Shown here: piece after piece, positions 1 through 12,015 of the stretch
Layout of the letters: every line of letters starts with the position of its first letter
Numbering within the stretch: position 1 is the first letter of the stretch
Source: Cardiocondyla obscurior
Taxonomy: Eukaryota; Arthropoda; Insecta; Hymenoptera; Formicidae
Length of the DNA: 64,000 nt
Direction: 5' to 3'
Assembly: GCF_019399895.1 (NCBI RefSeq)
Contig: NC_091881.1
Coordinates: 5,086,501-5,150,500, forward strand
Program-made: the position numbers and the translations under genes
Notes under the pieces: model-generated
What the model saw: only the letters and a program-made list of their open reading frames with translations
Told to the model about the DNA's origin: nothing
Database searches by the model: none

Positions 1-3000
1 TTCTCATATTATCAATGAAGTAACGTCTTCATTTATCGGAGTAGTTAGGACGAGGAGAAGCAATTAGGCGTGTTTCTTTCGGGCGTAACTTGTAAGACGC
101 TGATGAGCGGCAGTATCGTTTAAAATACACATTTTGCAAGGGCAGATGTACATTGGACTTGTTTTCGAAAGCGGGCAAATAAATCGGCAGACTGAACGAA
201 GATAACACTGATTATGCAATTATTGTTTTGGCGCTTAAAGATACGTAATTAAAATTTAGAGCAAGACGTAGAAATCCCTTTACGGGCAATAATTGTCTTT
301 ACAGATGTTGCAACAACAATATCTCAATTACTATAAATAAAAAGCCACATATATCTCTCTTTCAGTTTCAGTTCCAAAAACATGCACATTTATCGTTGAT
401 ATTCTTTCTAATATCTAATTATTAATTAAAAATTATCTTAACTCTGAATGCTGATAAAACGTGAGCCTGAAAATTTCTAAAGGCAATTTCTACGAAATGT
501 ATATTATCGTTGAGTGATTGCGACGATAATAATCGAATTTGTCGTGTTAAAAGCTTCTTATCTTTTCAATCATCATCAATATCGCAACCGTAGGGTTTAA
601 TTTTTTATCTAATCACGTTTAACCACGATCGATGTCTTACTCAGTTAGGATATTTTTTTTGTTTTTTCTTATACCAGGCATATGATTTTTATATCAAGTA
701 ATTGAGACGTTGTTGCACGCGTATTGGGTTTAAATGAAATTTTCACAATTGGCGGATCTTAGGACGGCCTTTCTCATCGTAATCCGTTCCCTGTATTGAT
801 GCCGCGTGACTCCCATTTTGCGAGAAACAGCTTTATTATCCCCTTTTTAAAGTATCGCGGTGAGTCAACGTGATATTAAACGGGATGCGATCGGAGCGTT
901 AGGATTAATTAATTTGACACCGCAAATGACGTGTGAGCCGGGGAACTTGTGGTAGCCGGAACGATCCGGGTTTAATCAATCAATTAAAAGCACAAGTGTT
1001 ACATGTGACGCGATGGATTAACTCGGACGGTGAAAAATTAATGGCCACACTGTTTCGCATTTCTGCGGCTCTCTTCTGAATATGCTGTAATAATAAACGT
1101 AGCTTGATCCGCTCTTTCGAACGCCTGTCTTGACTTTCGTAAATAGATAATTATATTTGTAAGCCGAACAATTGCAAGAGGTTTTCTCATAACCGTGGCT
1201 TCGGATTAATCGTCTCGCTTGTCGCGAATCTCGCCCCCTTCCCCCTCCCCCTTCTTACATAATGGGATTCGTTATTATGAAAGTCAGCTCGCAACGCTGT
1301 CTCGCGAATGCAATAAACCGCCATGATGAACCTACGTTTCGTAATAGTGATTGAAACTTCAACGATATAAAAATTAACTGCTGCCGTGGAAACTCAGATT
1401 GGTAGCCAGGGAACTCGTTAAGATATCCGAGATATTATCGAACACGTGTCTAATACAAGTGCTTAATTTAATCAGTCAGAATGTACAAAGTGTCCTGATT
1501 GCCCGTGACAAATTAAAAGGCTGGGGCCTCGCGTACGATTAAACGTACGATAATCTGCGTAATATCTTGGGCACTGTCCGGTGTGCGTAATATTTGCTGA
1601 ATGACGTAATATCTTTGACTATCGAGGGGAAAACGTAAGTCTCACGCGGCCGCTTGACCGAAACTCTGTATCCCGTACAATTTCAATGACGGCGTCCGCT
1701 TGGCTTTACGATGCGGCGTATCGATAAGCATTCCTCATAGGGGGGTCCATTTAGTCCACGCGGGGTTAATTGGCTAAATGCTCCTCGTATATACGCGCAA
1801 CTCTTCTGCTATGAGTTCGACATTGAGACAAATAGCACCTATTTTGTTACTATGGAAATGCGTTTTATAACATCTCGACCGGCCGGAATTCAAGTATTTA
1901 ATCATTTCTCGTTACGTAAGATCTCGAATTGACGAATTTCGTCTATGCGTACGTTTAGATTTAATCGTCCCTTAAATTCGTTTCGTTCAAGTTGTGAATA
2001 CCGATTGCACAAGAATTAAAAAAAAAAAAAAAAAAAAAAAAAACCACACACACGACGTAGCCCTCCCGATGACACGGAGATGCCGTCGTTTCGAGCGACG
2101 TGAGATGAAATAGATGTTGGATAGTTATGTGGTTTATACCTTTGTCGCAGAAGACAAAGGCTTTTATCAAGGAAACGTCGCAACTCGTGACGCAATACTC
2201 GTGACGTAAACGCGAAAGACTAGCCTTATTCGGCTTAATTTATTAACACGTCCAGTTGCTAATGAGTCCCGTGTTGCGCGTGCTTCGCGTATGCACATTG
2301 CACGAGATGGCATAGTCTGACGCACGCACATGCACGAAACTGTCATTCACCGGACGGTCTACTGCTCACATCTCACACGTGATTCCGGTGTTGCGTTACT
2401 ATGCGGGATTACAGCCCGAGTTAATACGGCAGAATCGTCATACCGCAAATGTGCATTTTTTTTTACATTATACATACAATTTTTAAGAGCGAACGATCCT
2501 TACCTTTATAAAATAATCGTAAAATTTAATATAATTTCACGGAGTAAAGGGTAAAGAAATAATCTTTTTTTATTACATAAAAAAACAGAAGTATAGAGAA
2601 TAACGTTAATTCAAGCAAATAATAATAAATTTGCAATTTATTTTATTATGGGAAATATGTAAAATACGTAAAATAAAAGACTCATTTTTATTAGAAACAA
2701 GAAATTATTACATGTACTTAATTTACTCATTAAATAACTTAGCAAGGTTCCATGGTTGCATGAGCATCGAGTACATTGACGCGAACGTGACATTCATTAG
2801 AACATTTACATCGAGTCAACAAAATGATTAGCGTGGACTACAAGATTTGCATGTCACATATAAAAAAATATATAAACGCGATATGTAGGAATTATTTTCA
2901 CAATTTAACAATTAGAAAATAATTTTTTAAACATATTTTAAATTACTATATCAATGTAGGATTTAAAAATATATAGTTTACATGTAATTATTTTTATACG

Positions 3001-3552
3001 ATTCAAGTAATTTATTGATTTATTAGATTTAGGATTAAAATCCGATAGTCTCCGTACATTCTTCAGTGTTTAGATGTTAACGAGAAATAATTTGTTACAA
3101 AACTTTTAATCTCGCAAGGAACTATACTTATAGAAAGGCATGATATCACATCTCAACATGCAAGCTACTTCGTATGCTCTTTTTTGCATCTTTATACAGC
3201 ATCCCTACCGCTTTCCTCTATCTTTAGAACAGACCTGCCCCTTGATAATCAAGTTTTAGCTGCACGATCGCTCCGATAATGACCGTGACATACGACGACG
3301 ATCGATTATCGAATTAACCGAGTACGTGGGCGGCTATTCTAACATGTTTCGTTTAAGGGAACGATATACTCGAACGACAAAATTGTTACGACGCAATTTG
3401 TCCGGCGATCGCCGCTTTCGCATTTCGCGTAAAATTTTTTATGCAACGTTTATCAATGATTTATTTCCCGCACTATAGATCTTAGCTTCGCGAGCAAAAT
3501 TATTCAATTCTTCTTGCAAACTCTTCTTCCATTTTTTAAGACGGATCTAAAA
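1..3552. other. Noncoding stretch, no gene recognised
   Basis: No open frame here has a recognisable domain, sustained codon bias or matching splice sites. The stretch is AT-rich with a 26-A run (2018-2043). Around 890-1060 it is more GC-rich and carries several homeodomain-type TAAT/ATTA cores, suggestive of an enhancer. It could be intergenic or part of a large intron of a gene outside the window; the sequence alone does not decide. Confidence 0.6.
2018..2043. repeat. Poly-A run, 26 nt
   Basis: Uninterrupted run of 26 A. It could be a mononucleotide microsatellite or the tail of an old retroposed sequence, but no recognisable retroelement body lies next to it. Confidence 0.9.
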
Positions 3553-3826
3553 TATATATTGTAACCAATTGTACCAATACTCGTACCATGGAGAGGTGAA
3601 GAATACTGGCTTTCGGAAATTGGTCATTTATGTTAGTCTCATTTGACGTCCGTGTGTGAAAGATAGATACACACGGATAACACTTAGAGACTGGTAACTA
3701 AGGGAAGGAAAGAAATCGTCTTTCATTTTTTTATATAAGAGATCTGCCTTGAACTCGGGTTCTTTGGAATAGTAAACTGGTGTCTTACCTGCTTAGCTAC
3801 CGACACCATCAGTCTTTTCTTCTTCT
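3553..3826 (-). mobile_element. Probable tRNA-derived SINE copy
   Basis: Read on the minus strand, the head of this segment has both internal RNA polymerase III promoter boxes: an A box (TAGCTAAGCAGG, fitting TRGCNNAGYNGG) near 3787-3798 and a B-box core (GTTCAAGGC, fitting GWTCRANNC) near 3751-3759, at tRNA-like spacing. The sequence does not fold as a working tRNA, and a further stretch of about 190 bp with no coding potential follows, as in the body of a SINE. No second copy was found in the window, so the family and exact ends are inferred; the outer limits given are approximate. The alternative is a lone tRNA pseudogene next to unrelated DNA. Confidence 0.5.
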
Positions 3827-6360
3827 ACGTCGTAGTCATGAAAAAAATTTTTGAAAACTTTGCGTTAAATTGATTTTACATCTTGTATTTAACATTGTTA
3901 ATTTTAGTCGTAAAATTAATAAATTTACGAACCTAAACGACCAAAAAATAGTCACGCGTGGTAGAAAGTCATAAATAATTAAATCAAACTTGCACTTGTG
4001 TTACAAGGAAATAAGATTATCACGTTAAAGTTAAAAACAAGATTATCGCGTCTACGAATGTGAAAAATAAGAAATAGATACGTTGACGGAAACTTAATAC
4101 AGTAATCAACGAATACTCGACATCAAATAAAAGACGAGCTGAAGGAAAAGTGAGAAAAAAAAAAGAAAATTTTATTTACCAGAAGGCCTTTAATTAACGT
4201 CAATCTGCATCCATTATTCCGTGCAAAACGTTGTCAAAGCAATTCTTCTTGATAGTCCTGTACACATACAGGCAAATTGTTTAGATAACTATTTTTCGTC
4301 TGACATAACGCGCGTTAACATTGAAAGTCTCGAGTTCTAGTGCGATAAGCGCAATACGCGCGATAATTGGTTGAAATAAGATTTTTTCTTTTTCTTTTTC
4401 TTTATTACGCTCTGGAATTTTCTGACGTCTTGGCGGACTTATTGTCTTCCACTCGTTACGTTTATAAGATACAGGTTCGTTCGCCGTGGTCATTTCTCCC
4501 CTTAGGAGATTTCATTCGCGTCGTAGTAAATTGCGTCCGATGATGAGAGGTGAGACACCGTGCTGACCTTTACGTTCCCCTTTCCACTCGATTTAACAAA
4601 GCGGTTATCTGCATATATACACGTATGCCGTAATGTAGGGAGACGCCTTGCATCACCGTCCGGTAATCCGCCAGCTCGGGTATCGAGCAACGTGATTCGG
4701 GAGCACACAAATGCAGCTGGGCTCATCTTTCCCGGCACTATCATGAATCGCACCTCGATTCAAGCATTCGGCTTGACTTGTTGCGCATTCGTAACGCACG
4801 TCGTGCCATGCATTTTCTTTTTGAATATACAATATAATTATTTAAAAGTCTGAGAAAGACGACGAAGCCTTTCGCTAAGTGGCGTTGATCGCAATGATGA
4901 CGAAAACTTAATCATATTTCCTTCCACGTGTATTTTACATTGAAATTTCATTTTTCTCGCTAACGTTTATTTCAACCAAGAGTATGCGCGTGCGAAACGA
5001 ATTTAATATTGTAGTGGAAATATTTTCAATATACACAGCTTTGTTGAAACTATATAACGCGTTTGCCGTTGCACGTTTGCCTCTCGAACGAGCAGACGAC
5101 AGGAGCATTCACGTGAATAGCGAACGGAATGACCTGAGCGAAAGGCAAGTTCTGCACGACGGATAGCCTTGCCGTGCCTAAAACGGATATTTATCGCTTT
5201 TATTATCTCCAATATGTGGCAAGGTACACGTGTACTATTGTTTGAGCGCATACCGAAGTCGTACATCTTCATTTTTCAGGAACCAAACCGATCGACTTTA
5301 ATTCTTGTAAATTTCTGAATTTTAATCTGTAAATTAATCTTTTCTTTCTCTTTTTTTTTTTTTTTAAATTGACACGTTAATTTATAACTTTCTCGTGCTT
5401 CTTCATTTTTTATTTCGGCAACCTGATCGGCTCGGTTACTCAGAACGATCCGGGGACTCCAAAGAGGTGCGAGAGCACGAATGGAGATGATAAAAGCACA
5501 GTGACACCGTCGGGCGAGATTCCGGTTCGCATTTCGCTCGTGAGATCTCCGAATAAGCTCGCTACTAGAAAGTGAATCTTGTTGCACTTTCGACGTCGCT
5601 ACTTCTCGCGTTCGTGCCGAACGTTTAGGGAACGGCCGTGACGCATAAATGCAGAGCGACGCAACCGGAGGATGAGCTCACGAAATGCCGCGGATCCCCG
5701 ACACCGAAATAGGATTTTACGGCTCGGCCGCAGGTGCCGTCTATTCCAGTTCTTAGGCAAACGCGATGCAACTATTACGGTCGAAGCTGCGTACGTGGTC
5801 CAGCGCGAAAACCAAGGCGCGTATATTGATCTTGAGTCCAGTTTTCGGGTCCAGGAAGACAGGTCTCGTCGGCTTTAATCTTCGGCGAATTCGAGCTCCT
5901 TGCGTCATCGTAGGACCGAATTACAATTAAATTATAACGATTAATCGGAATTAATTAAAATCAATTGCAGATATTTTTTTGGTATAAGCGAAGTCAAATG
6001 CATAAAGTGCAATATTGCCCGACTTCATAACGTGAAGCGCAAACGATGATTTTAAATCGTAAGAGGAATATTTTAACGTGGATACGCGAATGTACCATTA
6101 CCATAAAAAAAAAGGTAATCGAAATTTACTCTTGGCACGCAAATATTTTCGCACTTATGATTCCGTTTAGCTTTGAACCTTGTCCTTTCACCGCATGGTT
6201 ATTGTACTTTTTTTTTATTATTTTTTTGGGGGGGACTTATTGTTATTATTATCCACACGTTATTTTTGACGGAACAAATTTGCAAAAGTATATGATAAAA
6301 ATTCACCAATATCTCGAAAGTTATGTAAAATTCATACGCATGTTTCGAGCACGTTCGAAG

Positions 6361-6400
6361 CACGTGATTCGAAACGAGTAGCGCGCGCTACGTGCACGTG
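6361..6400. promoter_or_regulatory. Palindrome cluster with two CACGTG E-boxes
   Basis: A CACGTG hexamer at 6361-6366, a perfect 14-bp palindrome (GTAGCGCGCGCTAC) at 6378-6391, and an overlapping 10-bp palindrome (ACGTGCACGT) at 6390-6399 that contains a second CACGTG at 6395-6400. CACGTG is the site of bHLH factors such as Myc/Max and Clock/Cycle. That this cluster is regulatory is an inference from motif density only; no neighbouring gene was identified. Confidence 0.3.
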
Positions 6401-9400
6401 TGTATATTTAATCGTGCGATGCGCGCACGTAGGTTTCTAATATGTCGATAGTTTATTACTTAGCTTGGAGAATTCATAGGAATATTACGAAATAGCGTAA
6501 GAATAAAACAAAAAAAACACATTTTTAACAGAACGCAATTATAATTATTATTTGCGACAATTATTATTGACAGACGCTTCTTGCTCGCTATTTGGATGTT
6601 CCGCGATATTAGAATTGCAACTTGCGCGCCGGAACCGCGCGCCAGATTCGATCCTTCGTTTAATGAAGAGCAAGGTAAATAACGTGGTGTAATCGTGCCG
6701 CTAATTGGAACGAAGCTAGGGCACATTGTTTGCCCGACCGGTTTGTTATCGCGGTAAGTACATAGATCCGCGGACCCGCGTGTTTTCTCAGCGTCCCGTC
6801 CCCGCGTGGACCACGTGTGCAACGGTACCCGAGATGTCGTGGCTTTCCGGAAAACTACCTCCCGATTACTTGATTGACCTGTTGTACAGCCGGGTAATAC
6901 GCATTCGTTGAAAGCGCACGGTGAAAGGAAGACAGACACTTTATCATTTGCACGTGGCGATAAAAAAAAAAAAAAAGAAAAGGTCCAACCCGCACGTTTA
7001 ACGTAACGTGACGAGGCACATCGAGAGGTGATTCATACTTGATTTGATCATAATTTGCATTGATCCTCGCCTGAATACAAAGTACACGCGATATGATGCG
7101 ACTGCGATGAGCTCGTACTGAGTCAGGCACGTGAAATAACATAGTTTGTCACGTTGGACGACTGAGAATAAAATTGATATCCTTCTTACCCATGTAACGC
7201 GCAGTAATTTCGAACCGTGCGTTTTATAGGAAACTAAATATTTCGTTGTTGCGCAGTCTACGCGTATGCATTTAATATTGCATTACATAAGCACATAAAA
7301 TGTTATGAGAAACGCTAAGCCGCTTCCTTGAAAACTGACAATATCAAATTCAAAAGATATATTCCGCATCGTATATAAGCTATGAAATATAATTTTTATT
7401 CTTTATTCAATATCGTCTGGGCGGACGTAGCGCTTTAACGTGATACATGATTTTTATAATTACATCTAATATAAATTTTAGATTAAAAAAAAGAAAACAA
7501 ATTTTTTTCTTTTAAAGATATGCTAAAATTATAATAAAAAAATTTATGTGCATACATATTTCATTTACTTAGGACGATAAATCAGCGTTACTTAACATAC
7601 GTTGTTTGACGATTTATATCTTATTTATTCATTTTTTCAGCACGCGAACCGTGTTTAACAGAAATTATGTAGCAACGATTATGTGATGCGTCGAGAACTA
7701 TTCGGGACGTGCTAGTTCACACGACGAAGCACGTGCATTGATACTACAAAAATTTATGTAGGACAGATCGAAATCTCTTCAGCTGTGGGAACTGTTACAA
7801 TTAATCTCGAAAAAAATTGTCCTCGATAATTGCGAGATGTTGCATCCATAACGCGATGCAATAAAATAAAATAATTAACAAAACTAGCACTTTTGATAAC
7901 GAATAAAATTAAGTACCGAGTCAATTTGTGTAAAATTATGATTTAAAATGTCGCCTTGAATTAAACAAAGATAATTTAAATTGCAGGAAACTCTTTTTTT
8001 TTTTTCTTTCTTTTTTTTCTTCTAATAAACAGATCACGAGCTAAGTTTCCTAAGCCGCAATATTTCCGCTATAGACGGGAAATACGTCGTTCTCGCTGAT
8101 AAAAAAGGAATCGCATTATACGTGACGCCGCATAAATATTTCTGGAGAACTGCTAGCGAGCTCGCACTGATTCACGTGTATAATTTACTGCCAAAGCAAG
8201 CCGGCATTATCATTATGCAAATAATTACGCTCGCGCGATAAGGCTCGCACTACTTATCGTAAAGTCATCGCGTCTGAGGGAAGAATCGGGAGGCTGCTTT
8301 AATATTCAATGCACCGAAAACGGAAATTGTTACGCGAGGAATTGCGTGTTCTCAAAATACATGCGCGAGATATTTTTACGTGCGTGCCGCGATTGAGAGA
8401 TTTCAATTACAAATCCGTGGACAATAACGTGGATAATAACGAGCAGGAAGGTTCGTCCGAGATCTTCCTCCGATTTCGCACGTCGCGAATAATCGCGGCG
8501 CGCACGAATTTCGTATCTGTCGCCAACCGGATTCCCGATGCCACTGACCGCTAGGTACGCGATATCGATTTACGTGTAATCATAGCCTCGCGAAAACTGC
8601 GGTGGCCGCACCGATAACCCGTCGCGTCAACGGATAATTCGCGTGTTTTTGTCCATTCCATGCACTCGCATGCGTGGCGGAGAAACGGCCGCTCCGATAA
8701 AACGCATTTGCGCTTGCATCGCGCGACGCGATAGCAACAAATATTGACCGCGGAGATGTCGGGCGGATATCGAGGCGACTCGTAAAGCTCATAAAAACAG
8801 AATGACGTAAAAGCGTGGCGAGACATGGACTTATTACTGCGCTTTTTTTTTTATTTATCTATCTTTTTTTATTTTTTTTTTAAATTTAATTTTACGAGAA
8901 CAATCTTGTTTAGGGCACTCTTTAAAAAAAAATCCCAGCCTCCGGTGCGAAGCTTAATTAATATCGCTCAATGTTCTAAATTGTCGTACGTGTACCTTTT
9001 ATCGAATATAAAAAATTTACTCGGTGAATGTGGCGCGTAATGTGAGAACACGTGTAAGGGATGCTTTCCTCGCGTGTATTTACGTTATCGATCACGGAAG
9101 AAAGTTCTTTATAAATAATCGCGGCATTAAGTCATTTTCTTCGCGAGCCGCTCTCGGTTCAAAGTGAAGCGAAGAAAAATCTCTCGACGCGTGAAGAAGC
9201 CGCGTCATAAAGTTGACTGTTATTAGACACGCATCGGTTGATGCTGTAGAAAATAAATGACGTAAGAGTGGTAGGAGTGGCATTTCCATGCGATGTATAA
9301 CCTTTTTTTTTTTTGTGAGCTACATTAAACTTTTTCTCGACGGCAATTTAATGGAGAGCTTTATTCGCAGAACCGCGTCGCGTTAAGAATTTTACGATGA

Positions 9401-11025
9401 TAATTATCGCACTTTCAGGTCTACATTTTGTACAATGATTATTTGTAATGTTATCTAATAATGCGCACATGTACGTCCGTAAATAATTATCTGCATAACC
9501 GATTAGATAAGTCTTATCGAACATATCAAATGCGTATTACTTTGTACATTAATTTTTTTATTTTTTTTATTTTTTTGAAAATTAACAGCCGCTTAACGCA
9601 ATCTCCACGCGCGCAATCTGAAAACAATACACTTAAGGTGCAACGCGTTCATTCATGATATCGTCTCGCAGGAAATTTTCCATTCACGAGTTTTAACATC
9701 ACACGTTTATTTAAAATAGATAATTGATTCAGAGTGGACCGAAGTCAATTGCGAAGATTCAAAGACTTTTCCAACCAGCAGGGAGGTCTCGCTCGAATCA
9801 TTCTCAGTGTCATTGTTAAAACTACGCGATTCCTATTTACGCATGGAAATTAAATATACTTCCGCGTTTAAAGTGACCCGGGACGTGCCGCGAGAAGCGT
9901 ACGGCCGGCCAAATTTCGATCTTACGTAACCCGGGTGAATAATTTTATATCAGCGTGTTGCATAATGCGTAGCCGCGTCGCAGCGAATAAATTCAGATCT
10001 ACGCGTCGAGCCCTTTGTAATTAAAAACGCGCTTCCGCCGCGGGCAACAAATTGCGATTTACATAACGATACTCGATACCCGTGGCAAGAACGATCCGGC
10101 GAGTCCCGGCTCCATCGCGCGTGCAGTAATCGCCGCTAATTAAGTGCCCGTGCACGCCGCAAATGAGGGAGGAAGAACGGCGCAATTATTTATGCGGCCG
10201 TTCTATGATTACGAGGTGGTGCCGCGGACGTGGCGACTAGCTGTCTGGCAGTAAATCGCACTGGCTCGATTCCAAAGAGCGGAACATGCGCCAGGCCGAT
10301 CGTGACCGCGGCGCGTATCGAAAGTCCGAAAAATGTTTTCGCGCTGATGATGAAGGAAATCAAGAGCGCACTATCGGTGCTCAAACCGATCCCCTCTACG
10401 ATTGTTTCTGCCTCGCCTGGCCAAAGGCGCAGGTATAATATAACGTAATGACAAAACGGAAAGTTTAAACGTCGCCGTCGCTTGGCGAACGACTGTGGAA
10501 ATGTTGGCGGAAAATTCTAACGTGTCATCGTTACTTGGCAAGGACTATTCGCTTCAATAATAATAGAAACGTCACCTCGGGTATATCTTTGACGTACTTT
10601 TCGTAGATAAGCGTGCTGCTTAAAGTTTTTAGTTTAATAACGTTGTGTCGCGTGAGTCACGTACACCTCAGACATCAATAATAAAAGAAATTTTCGTGGA
10701 CGCGCAACGAAAGTCTCTTGTGCAACAAATCACACTTTATTGTTACCGGGCCACAAACAAATTCTGTCTCTATTTCTATTTAATGTATTTTTTCTTTTGT
10801 CTCGGCGATAAATTTGGTATAACATTAATACACGTTTTGTTTCATCTATCTTTTTCTTTTTGCAGTTTTACTTCGTTACATTGCTGAAAGTCTACGCTCG
10901 GTCGGAAACAAAGGAACGGTGGAAGAAATGAAATAATAGTTTTGCCGTTTAAAGGTGCGAAAAGCTTGCAGTTGCAGAAATGAGAAGTAAAGTATGTCCC
11001 TTTCGAATTAATCTCCTTATTCACT

Positions 11026-11062
<37 letters not shown>
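11026..11062. repeat. CT dinucleotide microsatellite
   Basis: A nearly pure (CT)n tract with one CTTT interruption near its downstream end. The plus strand is the pyrimidine strand. Confidence 0.9.
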
Positions 11063-11893
11063 GCTTTTTACGCTCGAAAAGCCTCCTTTAGCTCCGGAAT
11101 TATTTTCGCCTCGAGAAATCGAACAAAACTAAAACACTGTTAGAAGCTCGTGCAATCAAAGTAAGACGCCTCTCTCAGTGAGAGGCAAAGAAGCGGCGTT
11201 TCCGTAAATAAACTGACGGGGGGTGCCGTTTCTTTCTCTCTTTTTTCTCTCTTTCTCTTTCACTCTCTCGGTGACCGAAAGGGGGATGCCCGTGAGGTTC
11301 TCGGAGGAACAAATCTGGACGGACCCAGAAAACGGAGAGTTTCGTGTGTCATTCCTTAATGAGGTGCAGAGTATTTGTGGGACGGTCAAATACGATGCGC
11401 GTGCTAAAATCTGGTCGTCCGGCTTCGTCTCCGAATTCCTTAAATAACATCTTCCCCTGTATTCCACCACTTAACGAGATTTATACTCCACGCACGTTTT
11501 CACGGAAAGTAAAAATTAATAATAGAATTAATTAATTTGCGGACTCGTTTTAAACGATATTTCCGAAGCTAACGGAGTACTTTTCGCGTTTACCCGAGGA
11601 ACACTCGAACGTTCGTGTTTTTCTTTCAACAACTTGTTGTTTTGAACATAAGAATTTGGAATAGAGACGTTCGCTCGCCGGCAGATAGATAAGCTAAAGT
11701 CGTCAGGCTCTAGAGGCCAATGCTCTCGTCGCGTATCTGTGGCTCGCGTATATATAAGTTCTCTTAATAAAGAGGCATTCCTTTCCATTGTCTCGGCGTA
11801 CACACGAGTGTGTATTTTAAATTCGTAAACCATTTTCGCCACTCAGCGAAAAGTGGCTTCGTAATACGATCAGTCGCGTGAACAGTACGTGCG

Positions 11894-11909
11894 AAAAAAA
11901 AAGAAAAAA
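11894..11909 (-). terminator. Likely RNA polymerase III terminator of the tRNA-Arg gene
   Basis: On the minus strand two T runs (six T, then nine T) start about 34 nt beyond the 3' end of the tRNA gene at 11943. Runs of four or more T on the coding strand end polymerase III transcription. The distance is longer than usual, so the trailer would be unusually long, but there is no closer T run. Confidence 0.5.
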
Positions 11910-11942
11910 GTTACAAACGGTTTTTAAATCCCGCTCGCCTGC

Positions 11943-12015
11943 CATCCCTGGTGGGGATCGAACCCACGACCTTTGGATTAGAAGTCCAACGCGCTATCCT
12001 CTGCGCCACAGGGAC
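11943..12015 (-). tRNA. tRNA-Arg, anticodon TCT
   Basis: The 73-nt minus-strand sequence folds as a complete cloverleaf. It has a 7-bp acceptor stem (GTCCCTG with CAGGGAT, closing on a G:U pair), a D stem of GCGC/GCGC, a 5-bp anticodon stem (TTGGA/TCCAA) around loop CTTCTAA, a variable loop AGGTC, and a T arm GTGGG-TTCGATC-CCCAC. The anticodon TCT is at 11980-11982 and reads AGA arginine codons. There is no intron, and CCA is not encoded, as expected for a eukaryotic nuclear gene. The A box (TGGCGCAGAGG) and B box (GGTTCGATCCC) are intact, so it is probably functional. It is a single copy in this window, about 1.3 kb upstream of the sol start on the opposite strand. Confidence 0.96.

Larger units (their letters stand above)
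3827..11942. other. Noncoding stretch, no gene recognised
   Basis: The many short open frames here overlap on opposite strands and look like chance. Noteworthy contents are a palindrome and E-box cluster at 6361-6400, long T or A runs (for example around 5348-5366, 6962-6975 and 8864-8881), a CT microsatellite at 11026-11062, and a more GC-rich segment at about 10080-10445 that is open on both strands. None of these could be assigned to a gene. Confidence 0.55.

Noticed and set aside
10227..10275. Weak A-box and B-box-like words inside the doubly open segment
   Set aside because: The matches need mismatches in both boxes and no tRNA fold forms, so a polymerase III element is not supported.
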